Position numbers and translations under genes: made by a program. From contig JANUWF010002282.1 in assembly GCA_026120185.1 (NCBI GenBank), positions 248,001-312,000 of the forward strand: a stretch of DNA of 64,000 nucleotides, written 5' to 3'. The DNA is from Voacanga thouarsii. Its lineage: Eukaryota; Streptophyta; Magnoliopsida; Gentianales; Apocynaceae. Below, piece by piece: positions 45,119 through 54,290 of this stretch (the first letter of the stretch is position 1; every line of letters begins with the position of its first letter). Under the pieces are notes generated by a model that worked only from the letters and a program-made list of their open reading frames with translations, ran no database searches and was not told the DNA's origin.

Positions 45119-45649
45119 ATGGTTAGACTGCTTAGGACAGCAAGGAAAGGGCCGCAGTGGCACCCACCTTACTATCTAGACCAGGAGGACCTTCCAGTTC
45201 CCCAGCCTGCCCCTCAGCCAGTTGTCCCTATAGAGGATAACAATGGTGTCGAGGATATCCCTATGGAGGATAATAGTGATGATGAGCTTGTCTTGATGGA
45301 GGATAGCAGTGAGGACGAGGTCCAGATCCTTGAACCACCTCCAATCCCGGTGATAGATATAAGCTCTGACAGTGAGGATGATATTATGATAGTGGAGCCT
45401 GAACCCCACCCTCCTGATCCCGAGGTGGATTTAACAGCAGCTAGTGATGACCCGGGGGAGATAGACTATGAGTCTCCACCTAGGCCTTCTTTCATTCCTT
45501 CTTTCAGCCGAGTTGAGCCTGGGGAGAGTTCTAGGCGCCTCGGGAAGGAGCCAAAGGAGGGATTTGCTAGTGGGGTTGGGATAGATTTTTCTAGGAATTT
45601 TGGGGGTTGGTTGTATGAGGCTGATCTTGAAGATTCTGATGAGGACTAG
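45119..45649 (+). CDS. Acidic leader ORF of element A, intact, 176 codons
   Basis: A protein of unknown function between primer site and gag. It starts with a basic tip (MVRLLRTARKG, residues 1-11). A Pro-rich section follows (WHPPYYLDQEDLPVPQP) and then a long acidic part (about residues 40-115) with repeated MEDxSxD blocks (PMEDNSDDEL and LMEDSSEDEVQ) and SDSEDDIMIVEPE. It ends with FGGWLYEADLEDSDED. No membrane segment, zinc motif or enzyme signature is visible. The ATG follows a T-rich stretch and GTTGTAGG, which looks like a splice acceptor. The ORF stays open in an element whose gag-pol is ruined. Equivalents, all broken, lie at 2265 and 31,521, with a residue at about 54,020-54,195 (minus). 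A charge-rich chromatin- or RNA-binding accessory protein is one guess. Confidence 0.75.
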   Translation: MVRLLRTARKGPQWHPPYYLDQEDLPVPQPAPQPVVPIEDNNGVEDIPMEDNSDDELVLMEDSSEDEVQILEPPPIPVIDISSDSEDDIMIVEPEPHPPDPEVDLTAASDDPGEIDYESPPRPSFIPSFSRVEPGESSRRLGKEPKEGFASGVGIDFSRNFGGWLYEADLEDSDED

Positions 45650-45917
45650 AAAGGCTAAGTGCTGATATGATTGGGATAATTTATTTATTGCTTTCTATGA
45701 ACTTCTATGTTAAAGATTTCATTTTTGTTTACTACTTTCATTTCAAATTTATGCAAACAAGAGTACCTGGAGTATTCTAAGGTTTGAGAAAATTTTTATG
45801 CAATTCTTTACACAAAAACTTGCATTTGATTTTGTTTTACTTAAACTTGAATGTGAATGCATGCTCAAAATGTTTTAAACTTGAATGCATACATTCATTA
45901 TCTGGGTATGGTTGAGA
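45650..45917. other. Spacer between acidic ORF and gag of element A
   Basis: AT-rich and non-coding. It ends with TATCTGGGTATGGTTGAGA before the gag ATG. Confidence 0.6.
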
Positions 45918-45999
45918 ATGGCACCCAAGAGCCGTGTAGCCACGTCAAGCAGGGAAATTCCAGAGGCAGAACCTGTTGAAGTGATAATGGGGCAAGCTT
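45918..45999 (+). pseudogene. Gag start of element A, cut by an internal deletion
   Basis: The ATG at 45,918 begins MAPKSRVATSSREIPEAEP and reaches MGQAF, which corresponds to about residue 62 of the gag of element B (DMTMGQAFNKM) with a shorter spacing. Right after it the sequence reads as RT connection ([17 protein letters not shown]). The junction lies in GGCAAGCTTTTCGCCGAG. CAAGCTTT is found at this place in both gag-like and RT-like sequence, so the deletion was probably guided by 8 bp of microhomology. Confidence 0.85.
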
Positions 46000-46959
46000 T
46001 TCGCCGAGTTTAGCAAGTGTGAATTCTGGTTGGACAGTGTGGCATTCCTTGGCCATGTGGTGACCAAGGAGGGAATCAAGGTAGATCCGGCAAAGGTTGA
46101 AGCGGTATCAGACTGGAAGCAGCCGGAGAATATTACCGAGATCTGGAGTTTCTTGGGTTTGGCGGGATACTACCGAAAGTTTATCAAGGGATTCTCGACA
46201 CTTGCATTGCCAATGACCCGTTTGTTGATAAAGGATGTTCCGTTTGTGTGGAACAAGAAATGCGAGAAAAGCTTCCAAGAACTAAAGAAGAGACTGATGA
46301 CAGCACCGGTATTGAGTCTACTAGTGGAAGGCAAATCTTACGCACTGTACACCGACGTTTCGAAAGAAGGACTGGGAGCGGTGTTGATGCAAGACAGGAA
46401 AGTGATTGCCTATGCATCACGGAAGTTGCGACCGCATGAAGTGAACTACCCTACTCACGACTTGGAGCTGGCGGCTATAGTGTTCGCCCTAAAGAAATGG
46501 CGACACTACTTGTATGGGGCCGAGTACGAGGTGTTCACCGACCATAAGAGCTTGAAGTATATCTTCACTCAGAAGGATTTGAACTTGAGACAACGAAGGT
46601 GAATGAAATTCTTGGAAGAATACCGTTGCCCGATCAACTACCATCCTGGGAAGGCTAACGTTGTGGCAGACGCCCTAAGCAGAAAAGTTGGGATGGCTAG
46701 ATTGAAGGTGCAGGAAATGCAAGTAGTTCAGGACGTATTAGATAAAAGGACGGAAGTGCGAGACAAAATGATTGTCATCAGCAATTTGAAGTTGGTACCG
46801 GATTTGAAGCAAGAAATAGTGGAATCTCAGCGAAGCAACGCCGAGTTTCAAATTTTCAAGGATAAGGAGCTTAATCGACCGGACAACGAATTTCGTCAGG
46901 ATGAAGCAGGGGTTTTCCATTTCAGAGATCGATTGTGTGTACCGGAGAGCAACAGCTAA
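46000..46959 (+). pseudogene. RT connection and RNase H, element A
   Basis: Starting with [19 protein letters not shown], then [17 protein letters not shown]. RNase H follows: [41 protein letters not shown] and [20 protein letters not shown] at 46,600-46,602 replaces Trp in RQRRWMKF. Then KANVVADALSRKV and the start of the integrase linker up to a frameshift near 46,935-46,959. The RT palm with its Asp residues is absent. The RNase H catalytic residues are present. Confidence 0.93.
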
Positions 46960-48233
46960 GGGACAGAATTTTGGAAGAGGCACACAAGAGCAAGTATGCA
47001 ATTCATCCGGGAGAGGTCAAGATGTATCAGGATTTGAAGAGAGCATACTGGTGGCCCGGAATGAAGCGAGATGCGGTCAAGTACGTATCAACTTGTCTCA
47101 CCTGTCAGAAAGTTAAAGTGGAGCATAAGAAGTCAGCGGGACTATTGCAGCCATTACCAGTGCCGGAATGGAAGTGGGAGGAGGTGACTATGGATTTCGT
47201 CACCGGACTCCCTATGTCAAGGACTCAGAAGGACGCCATATAGGTAGTAGTGGATCGACTGACCAAGTCGGCCCACTTTATCCCGGTAAATGTAAGGGAC
47301 TCCATGGAGAAGCTAGCTCAGACATATGTTCGAGAAATAGTCCGACTCCACGGAGTACCTTCGAGCATAGTGTCAGACCGAGACCCGAGGTTTACTTCTC
47401 GTTTTTGGGGAAAGTTCCAGGAAGCAATGGGATCGAATCTGAAGTTCAGTATGACGGCGCATCCGCTGACTGATGGGCTGTCAGAAAGGGTGATCCAAAT
47501 ATTAGAGGATATGTTGAGGGCCTGTGTTCTGGATTTCGGGGACAAGTGGATAGAATGCGTACCTTACGCAGAATTATCTTATAACAACAGCTATCAGGCC
47601 TCGATTGGGATGGCACCTTACGAGGCTTTGTATGTGCGCAAGTGTCAAGTACCATTGTATTGGAGTTGGACGGAAGATGTACACGTGAGCAAAACCAGAG
47701 AGGTCTATGTCCAAGAAATGTTGGACAAGGTGAAACTGATTCGGGAAAGGTTAAAGGCGGCTCAGAGCCGGCAAAAGAGCTATGCGGACAACCGGAGGAG
47801 GGAATTGGAATTTCAAGTTGGGGACCGTGTATTTCTGAAGTTATCACCCAACCGGGGGATTGTGAAGCATCCGAAGGGTGAAAAATTGAATCCGAGGTAT
47901 TTGGGGCCGTTTATGATTAAGGAAAGAATCGGACCAGTAGCTTACCGGTTAGACCTACCGGATGGGTTGACGGGTATCCATGACGTGTTCCATGTGTCAC
48001 AGTTGAAGAAGTATAATGCGGATCCCGGTCACGTGTTAAATGAGGAACCGTTAGTGTTGCAGCAAGACTTGAGCTACGTGGAAAAGCTTGTACAGATATT
48101 GGACTGCAGTGTCAAAACTCTCCGAAATAAGCAGATACCGATGGTTAAGATTCAGTGGGAGCACCATGGCACGCAGGATGCAACATGGGAATTGGAAGAA
48201 TGGGTTAAGCGGAAGTATCCCGAGCTGAAATAA
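46935..48233 (+). pseudogene. Integrase with chromodomain, element A
   Basis: HHCC domain: HKSKYAIHPGEV, then CLTCQKVK. A stop TAG at 47,241-47,243 replaces Trp after QKDAI. Then MDRLTKSAHFIPVNVR, SSIVSDRDPRF (second Asp), LTDGLSERVIQ, where the catalytic Glu is kept, unlike in B. GEKLNPRYLGPF and DVFHVSQLKKY follow. The C-terminal chromodomain shows VKIQWEHHGTQDATWELEEW and KRKYPEL before TAA at about 48,231. Apart from one frameshift and two Trp-to-stop changes the sequence is well kept. Confidence 0.94.
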
Positions 48234-48266
48234 AGGTATGCATGAATTTCGGGATGAAATTCTTCT

Positions 48267-48279
48267 AAGGAAGGGAGGA
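48267..48279 (+). other. Polypurine tract of element A
   Basis: AAGGAAGGGAGGA lies directly before the 3' LTR start TGTGAAACCCC, the expected plus-strand primer site. Confidence 0.95.
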
Positions 48280-51200
48280 TGTGAAACCCCAGTCAAGACC
48301 AACCTTAGAGTAAGGGGGTTGGGGATGCATAACATGCTTTATTTCATGTTTAAATATGCTTTCATATGATTTTTATATTCTTTGGATGTGAGTTTATTAT
48401 TTTGAAGTTGTGTAGGTGAATGTTGTGTGAGAAGGGAAAAATGGTAATTTTTGCCCGAGGTGAAAATAGGGAGATAGCTTGTGGATTGAATAGAAAATAA
48501 TTTTTCTAGTGAAAGTATCAACAAGAGTTGTTGTGGTTTAGTGGTTAGAGCTTTGGAATAAATTATTGAGGTCTAAGGTTCAAAGTCCATCATAGAAGCT
48601 TTAGCTTGAGTAAATTTTATTTTGCTTGGGAAAGGATGGTTTCGGCCTTAAGGGCCTAGATTAATGTGGTGATGATGTTCTAGGAGAGACATGATAGAAG
48701 TAATCCCATTCCACACCTTTTACTCTTCTCGAAATTCTTATAGGGAAAATCATTCTTCCTTGATCTTTAGTTTTCCTTTGTTTTAACTCATTGGTTTGAT
48801 CAAGATGTCCTAGCCTTTTTCTTTTTAGAAAATCCAGTGGAGTGCTGAGGTCTTTTAGGATCAAAATGTCTTGGCAAAAGACTTCTTTTGGTTTGGAAAA
48901 TATGGTAGATTTGTGTGAAAATTAAAGAGGAAAATCCCTCTTGAAAGCTTGTTGAAATTTTTCCTCTATCGTAGTTCATCTATCTTCATGGAATGAGCTG
49001 AAATTTTCCAGCTTGTTGTACCTTCAAAAGGGAAAAAATTCTAGATCACATTCCCTCCCAAATGCTACCAGAAAAATGGTCTTTAGGATCAGTTTGAAAC
49101 CTGGATGTTTTGGCCCAATTTCAGACTGCACAAGCTGGAGCAAAACAGGAAAAATTCCTGTACGAAAATTAGCTTTGAGAGCTCCAAACCAAGCTATTTT
49201 CTCCCACATTTTGTGCAGAACCTTAGCCATGATTTTCCTCCATAAAGAAGGCTAGAAAACAGCCTTGAATACCCCTGAAACCCCCTTTAAAACTCGCTGC
49301 AAAATGGCTCTAAACAGCAGATGAATATCTGCCAGAAAAATCACTGTGCAGTGAAAATTCTGTGCAGATTTTCATCCAGCTTGTTTCCTATCTCTCTTCC
49401 AGCCAAAACACCAACCTTAATCTGTCAAAACCTCCCTTAAACCTCCATCAACAGAGCTCCATTGATCCCCTTGAACTTCTGCACGAAATTCCAGTAATGG
49501 CCGTCCGAAAATCCCTCAACCAAATCCCTGCAATTTAGCTTGAATACTTTCCAAAATTTCAGCCATCTTGTTTAACAACTTTCCATAAAAATTTGCTCAA
49601 TTGATCAGACATCTTCTCCACCATTGTGCACCTTGCTTTCAGCCATCACAAGCCTCCTTTTACCAACCCTAATTCCCCAGAAGAGCTGCACAATCCAGTC
49701 GGCCATAGGAGACTTCAAGCTGTCCAAACAAATCAAGATATTCTTAGGATATCTACTTTCCAAATTCACTTCCCAAAAATATTCTTCAAGGATTGTAGCA
49801 ACTAACCTTTCCTTTTCCCTTCCAAATCAGAGAATCAACTCCCTAAACCCTACTAGAATTCGGCCAGGCCTATTCCCATAGAAAAATCGGCAGCTGCAAA
49901 CCATCTCTCCCTCTCTTGATTTTTTTTCCTTCAAGCATCAAGAACACACACACACTACACCAAGAACACCCACTTGTTCTCTACACCTAATACCCCTCCA
50001 AACCACCTCAAACCCTCACGAAAATCTCCAGATTTAGTCTACTCATTGCTGTGAATCCATTAACACCATTATTAACATCAAACTCCTCCAAACATCTTGC
50101 TACTTCGGATCAAAGCAGAAAATTCTGAACAAGAATATCTTCAAGGTAAATTCACCCTATCAACATCATCCTCTTCAAACTTAATCTCTAGTGAGAATCT
50201 ATATAAATAATCATGCGAATGACTTCTTCTTCTTCTTCTCTCTCTCTCTCTCTCTCATGGACCGAAATTCCATCTCTTGGCCGAATGGTCTCTTCCTCCA
50301 TGACCATGCTTTCGCCACCTTTCTTGAACAAGATTAGCCATCTAGGAGTTGAGATCTTCTCTAAACTCCTTCAAGTCATTCATCAACCAAGTAAGTACCT
50401 TCAATCCTCTCTTTAAACTTTAGAATCATGTCTCTAAGTTGATGTTGTGAGAAGATGAATGGCGATGGGTTTATGCATATGTTGTTGTCGAGATTGAAGC
50501 ATGAGTATATAGATGATTGTGAAGGAGATGGGATTTATGCATGGAAGGATTATATTGGTGGATTGAATGATGAGTTGAGGTTTGATGCATGTCATAGGTA
50601 GTATTTGTGATGAAGCATGCTAGAGATTATATCACCATTGGTGAATAGGATTTGTATGCATGATTAGATTTTGAAGCCATGATCTTGTTTATGCTAGTAG
50701 AGGTTAAAGCATGTCTTAATAAATTTAGATCTATGCTTATGTGCAAGATTTGGATGACTTGATGAATTGAAAGATTGAGTATGTTATTGATTATGGTTGA
50801 CCGTGGAATCTTGATCATGATCTTGTTGTCCCTAAGCAAATTTTATTTCATGAATAAAATATTTACTAATAATTTTTGCTAGAGAATTTCGAAAACCCTA
50901 GGAAGGGTAGATTTGGAATTATAATATATGTAAAGGATATTTTTGTCAAATAAATAATAACTTTTCTAGAAAATAAAATAAAGAAATATTATTTAAAATA
51001 AAGAAATTAATTAAAGCCTTTATGGAAAAGATTTATACTTAATAAAATATTTACTTAATCAAAACCCTTAAGGATTTACTTATTATTTTCCAAGAAAGAC
51101 TTATTAAATTTAATCTTAACTAGTTTTAGCTACCAATTATTTTCTAACAACTAAGTTATCATTAAATCACTATTTTACCTTGTACCACCTATGGCTCCTG

Positions 51201-52569
51201 ATCAAATAAACTCTAAATTTTCCTTAACAAGATTTAAACTTTCAACTTATTAGAATTTATTTCCTAATCCATTAATTATTTTAAATAACAAATTAAACTG
51301 AGCTTATAAACCTATTCAATTATTGTTTTGCCTTAAAGCTTAGGACACTAGGATCATGGTAGTAATGAATTGAGTTGATTTAAAATTGAGGAAGTGGATT
51401 GTGGCTTGAATCTGATTAAGATTTGTATTTGCCCATGTGCGGTTAGGTCAGCTGTTCGAGACCTTGTTGTTGTGAGCAAGAATCAGGTAAGCTCCTGCAT
51501 AAAACCTGATTGATGTGAAATGATTTGCTTATGGCAAGCCAAATGTGGAGTGCAAGGACACTTGGTAATTTGAAAGCAATTGAGGGTGGGATTCATCATT
51601 AATTCCAACGCTTAAATTATTTAAAAGTCTTTGCGTAGATTTTTCCAAACTTGAAACTCTTTCTAAAACTAATTTCCCCCAAAGCTTTGGAAACCCTCAA
51701 ATTGTTAATTTCATGAAGCACAATGCTTTGTTCATTTTATCCCAAGTGGGGAATGTCGTTGAGTACTCAACAAGGGTGGACTACTAGGACTAGTCTTTGA
51801 AGGGTTAGGATAAGTCACTCAGTAGGTGGCCACGTCTGAGGGGTGAGTCCTTCCCGGATAAGATGCCAGTTCCAATGAGTCGTGCCGGTCCGAGCTAGCA
51901 GTTTATTTTGTTTCTGTCAAGTGACTGTGTTTTTATCGGAATGGACACCCGGCGGTTGTTTGGGTATATAGAAGGAGGAGTATCTGCCCAGTAGGCCAAT
52001 CACCTACTTTTGTCAGTCTGCACAAAGTGATAGGCATTTTGACCGGTTATGGGGCCCAACGTGTGGTAACCCATATCCCTTTCTTTCGAGTGGTTGATTT
52101 CATTACTTATGTATGGCTAGAAGAGCCAAAATGCCACTCTTGCTTTTGACTAATGTTTATTGCTTGCCAATGTTTCTCTTATAAAGATTTCAGACTTTGC
52201 ATCCACGAACTGTTTCCACTAAACACCCAAAGCACACACGGACTTACTGAGATTTCTGTCTCACCACCTTTTATCATGATTTCAGGTTGATCCTGTTGTA
52301 GGTGAGTAGCTACCTTGGAAGAGAATGTGTCTTTTTGATTTTATGTACTGCTTTGGGGAGACGAGTGTGGATGATTTTAATTATGATTTTTGTTTTGGGA
52401 TTTCATGGATGTATTGTTGAAGTATGTTGGGTTGTAATAAATTCTTTTTTTAGTTTGTGCATTGTTTATTTCAGCAATTTTATTTATGACCTAGTTATAA
52501 AGACCCCTTGTCCTTTGGACGGGGCGACATCCCCGGCTCAGGTGAGCCTAGGTTTTCCGGGGTGTTACA
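48280..52569 (+). repeat. 3' LTR of element A
   Basis: It matches the 5' LTR with scattered substitutions, a shorter CT run and a few small indels (for example extra bases near 49,295-49,360 and 50,334-50,348). It ends GGGGTGTTACA before CCTTC. The open frames inside (for example 52,302-52,748 reading across the boundary) are not genes. Confidence 0.95.
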
Positions 52570-52574
52570 CCTTC
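52570..52574. repeat. Target duplication of element A, right copy
   Basis: CCTTC matches 40,751-40,755 exactly. Beyond it element B resumes within the gag-protease linker. Confidence 0.95.
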
Positions 52575-53704
52575 ACCTGGGGCTTCAGGCCTCCCGCTCC
52601 GGCTGGTCCAGTAGCGGCACCTCTATTGCCTCCCATTGGCTGGGTCAGCGCGGTCTACTTAGTCCTTAAGGGTTTGGGGCAGACGTTCCTCAGATGTCCT
52701 GGGTCTCTGCAGTTGAAACACCTTCTCACACACTTGCCACCCCAGTAGTTTCTCTCGGTGTGGCCTCGCTTCCCACACAGTCGGCAGTTCAGGCTGCCTT
52801 GCATTGATCCGGCTACAGGCACTCGAGGCTGCTTACCCCGATTTCCCACGGTATAGAACCCGCAGGTCATTTATTGCCTGAAGGCCTCATAGGTGGACGA
52901 CTTGGTTGGAAGGGTCGGTTCACCGGTCGGTGCCGATCTTCGTTCTCCGTCCGGGAAGCTGCGTCCACTGCGGCGGTGTATGACGTTGGTGGTGATGGAG
53001 CCAACGCCTTCCTCAAATCTGGCCTTAGCCCTTTCACGAATTGCCGGGTGCGCTTCTGCTCCGTATCTACCAAGCACTTGCAGTACTTGGACAACTGCAT
53101 GAATCGGGCTGCGTATTGGGCCACGGTCATGCCTCCCTGCCTGAGGGTCTAGAATTCATCCTCCCTCTTCTCAGCTACCCATCGAGGAATGTACTCCGCC
53201 CGGAAAGCCTCCGTAAAATCGTCCCGCGTCCATTCCTGCTCCTCCTTATCCCAATCACCCCGTACTCACTGCCACCATGCCCGAGACGGTCCCCTTAGCC
53301 GAAAAGCAGCAAACTTCACCATCCTCTCTTCCGAGTACTGCAGAGTAGCGAAAATGTCCTCCATCTACTCAATCCATTGCTCGGCTTTCTCATCCTGTTC
53401 CACCCCCCAGGAATGTGGGAGGCTGGAATTTCAGGAAACGCTCCAAGGCCTCATCCTCTCCGCGCGGTGGTTTCCTAGCCATCTTATCCACCCTTTCAGT
53501 CAGGTTCTGTAGGATCGAGGCCATCTTGTTGAAGGCCTGACCCATGGTCATATCCCATGACTTCTCCGAAGCTATCTCCTGCTCTCCTGGCAGGTGCTCT
53601 TCCACATCGAGGGTGGAACGACGCATCTGTTCAAACTCCGGGGTGGAAGATGCACTCTCCTGCACCGTTCTGCTATGCACAACTGTTCGGCATCTTGGTG
53701 CCAT
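52575..53704 (-). pseudogene. Gag of element B
   Basis: The structural protein of the element's particle. It starts at ATG 53,704 (MAPRCRTVVHSRTVQE). An N-terminal helical part holds MTMGQAFNKMASILQNLTER and EALERFLKFQPPTF. After a frameshift comes the core gag region with YAARFMQLSKYC, RQFVKGLRPDLRKAL and PTSYTAAVDAA. Two zinc knuckles follow near 52,770-52,690: CRLCGKRGHTERNY, with Tyr for the last Cys, and CFNCRDPGHLRNVC, intact. A stop follows PLRTK at about 52,655. Frameshifts near 53,130-53,390 and the stop make it non-functional. The remaining linker to the protease is cut by element A. Confidence 0.92.
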
Positions 53705-54275
53705 CTTAATCACATTCACTCAGGGTCAGTTAGTTATCAAGGGGGAAAAGAATATGCTTAGGTGCATGATCAGTTGATAGTAATGTACTCATCTAAAAGA
53801 GATTGTGATGATAACGTGCAGAGATAAATCAAGTAATAAACGAAACTCATGCTTGTCATATAAACCATTCTTTGCGAAAAAGAATGGGTCATCTCATACG
53901 ATACCCTTTTTATTTAAAATGATAGATAGGCCCTATGAGCCACATGCTCCCTCAAGAAAAAGATAAACAAGCAAAAGTATGCAAATTCCAAAGAAAGAAA
54001 GAGTAAAAGTTGCTGGTCTTCTAAGTTCGACTCTCCCTAGTTTCAACAGAGGTATCAGAGTCGTCAGAGGTCGGTTCCACCAGCCACCCCATGGAACTAT
54101 CGGGTCTCCCTATGATGGAATCTGAACCCAAGACCTCAAGAACTAATTCTAAGGCTTTAACCACTACACCACAACAACTCTTTTGACCATCCTATAAACA
54201 AAAGACAGGAATTAGAACCAGATCAAAATACTTAAGAAAATAGAACTCCATAAGTCAAGTAATTGCCTAAACCAT
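53705..54275 (-). pseudogene. Leader of element B with a degenerate acidic ORF
   Basis: Read on the minus strand from the primer site: a T-rich run, then TTTATAG before GATGG at about 54,195, the same start context as the acidic ORFs of A, C and D. A tRNA-like module (54,114-54,181) replaces the middle part. Then a frame ends MGWLVEPTSDDSDTS, close to the FGGWLYEADLEDSDED tail of element A, with a stop at about 54,018. So B appears to retain only the start and the tail of the acidic ORF. The remaining sequence to the gag ATG is non-coding. Confidence 0.5.
54114..54181 (-). other. tRNA-like A/B-box module in leader B
   Basis: On the minus strand: GTGGTGTAGTGGTTAAAGCC (A-box-like) and, 30 bases on, TTGGGTTCAGATTCCATC (B-box GGTTCGAATCC with two changes). 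The layout is like the module in LTR A (41,001). It interrupts the acidic ORF. Confidence 0.55.
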
Positions 54276-54290
54276 GTCTCTGATACCACT
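54276..54290 (-). other. Primer binding site of element B
   Basis: On the minus strand AGTGGTATCAGAGAC follows the LTR end GTTACA. It matches the tRNA-iMet site over TGGTATCAGAG. Confidence 0.93.

Larger units (their letters stand above)
40756..52569 (+). mobile_element. Gypsy chromovirus A (Tekay/Del-like), internally deleted
   Basis: The element is complete in its ends: LTRs 40,756-45,020 (4265 bp) and 48,280-52,569 (4290 bp), both TGTGAAACCCC...GTTACA, with the 5-bp duplication CCTTC. The internal part is only 3259 bp: primer site, intact acidic ORF, first 14 or so gag codons, then a jump into RT C-terminal part, RNase H, integrase, chromodomain and polypurine tract. Most of gag, protease and the RT palm are missing. 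The LTRs differ at about 13 of the first 480 or so positions by eye, so it is the youngest of the three nested elements. It lies in B between gag and protease. Confidence 0.96.

Noticed and set aside
46248..47881. Alternative frames within the pol of element A
   Set aside because: They lack any domain motif, while the main frames give RNase H and integrase.
52302..52748. 148-codon plus-strand frame across the end of element A
   Set aside because: It runs from LTR sequence across the target duplication into the antisense of the gag of B. No conservation as protein is expected, and the same LTR in the 5' copy gives a different end.
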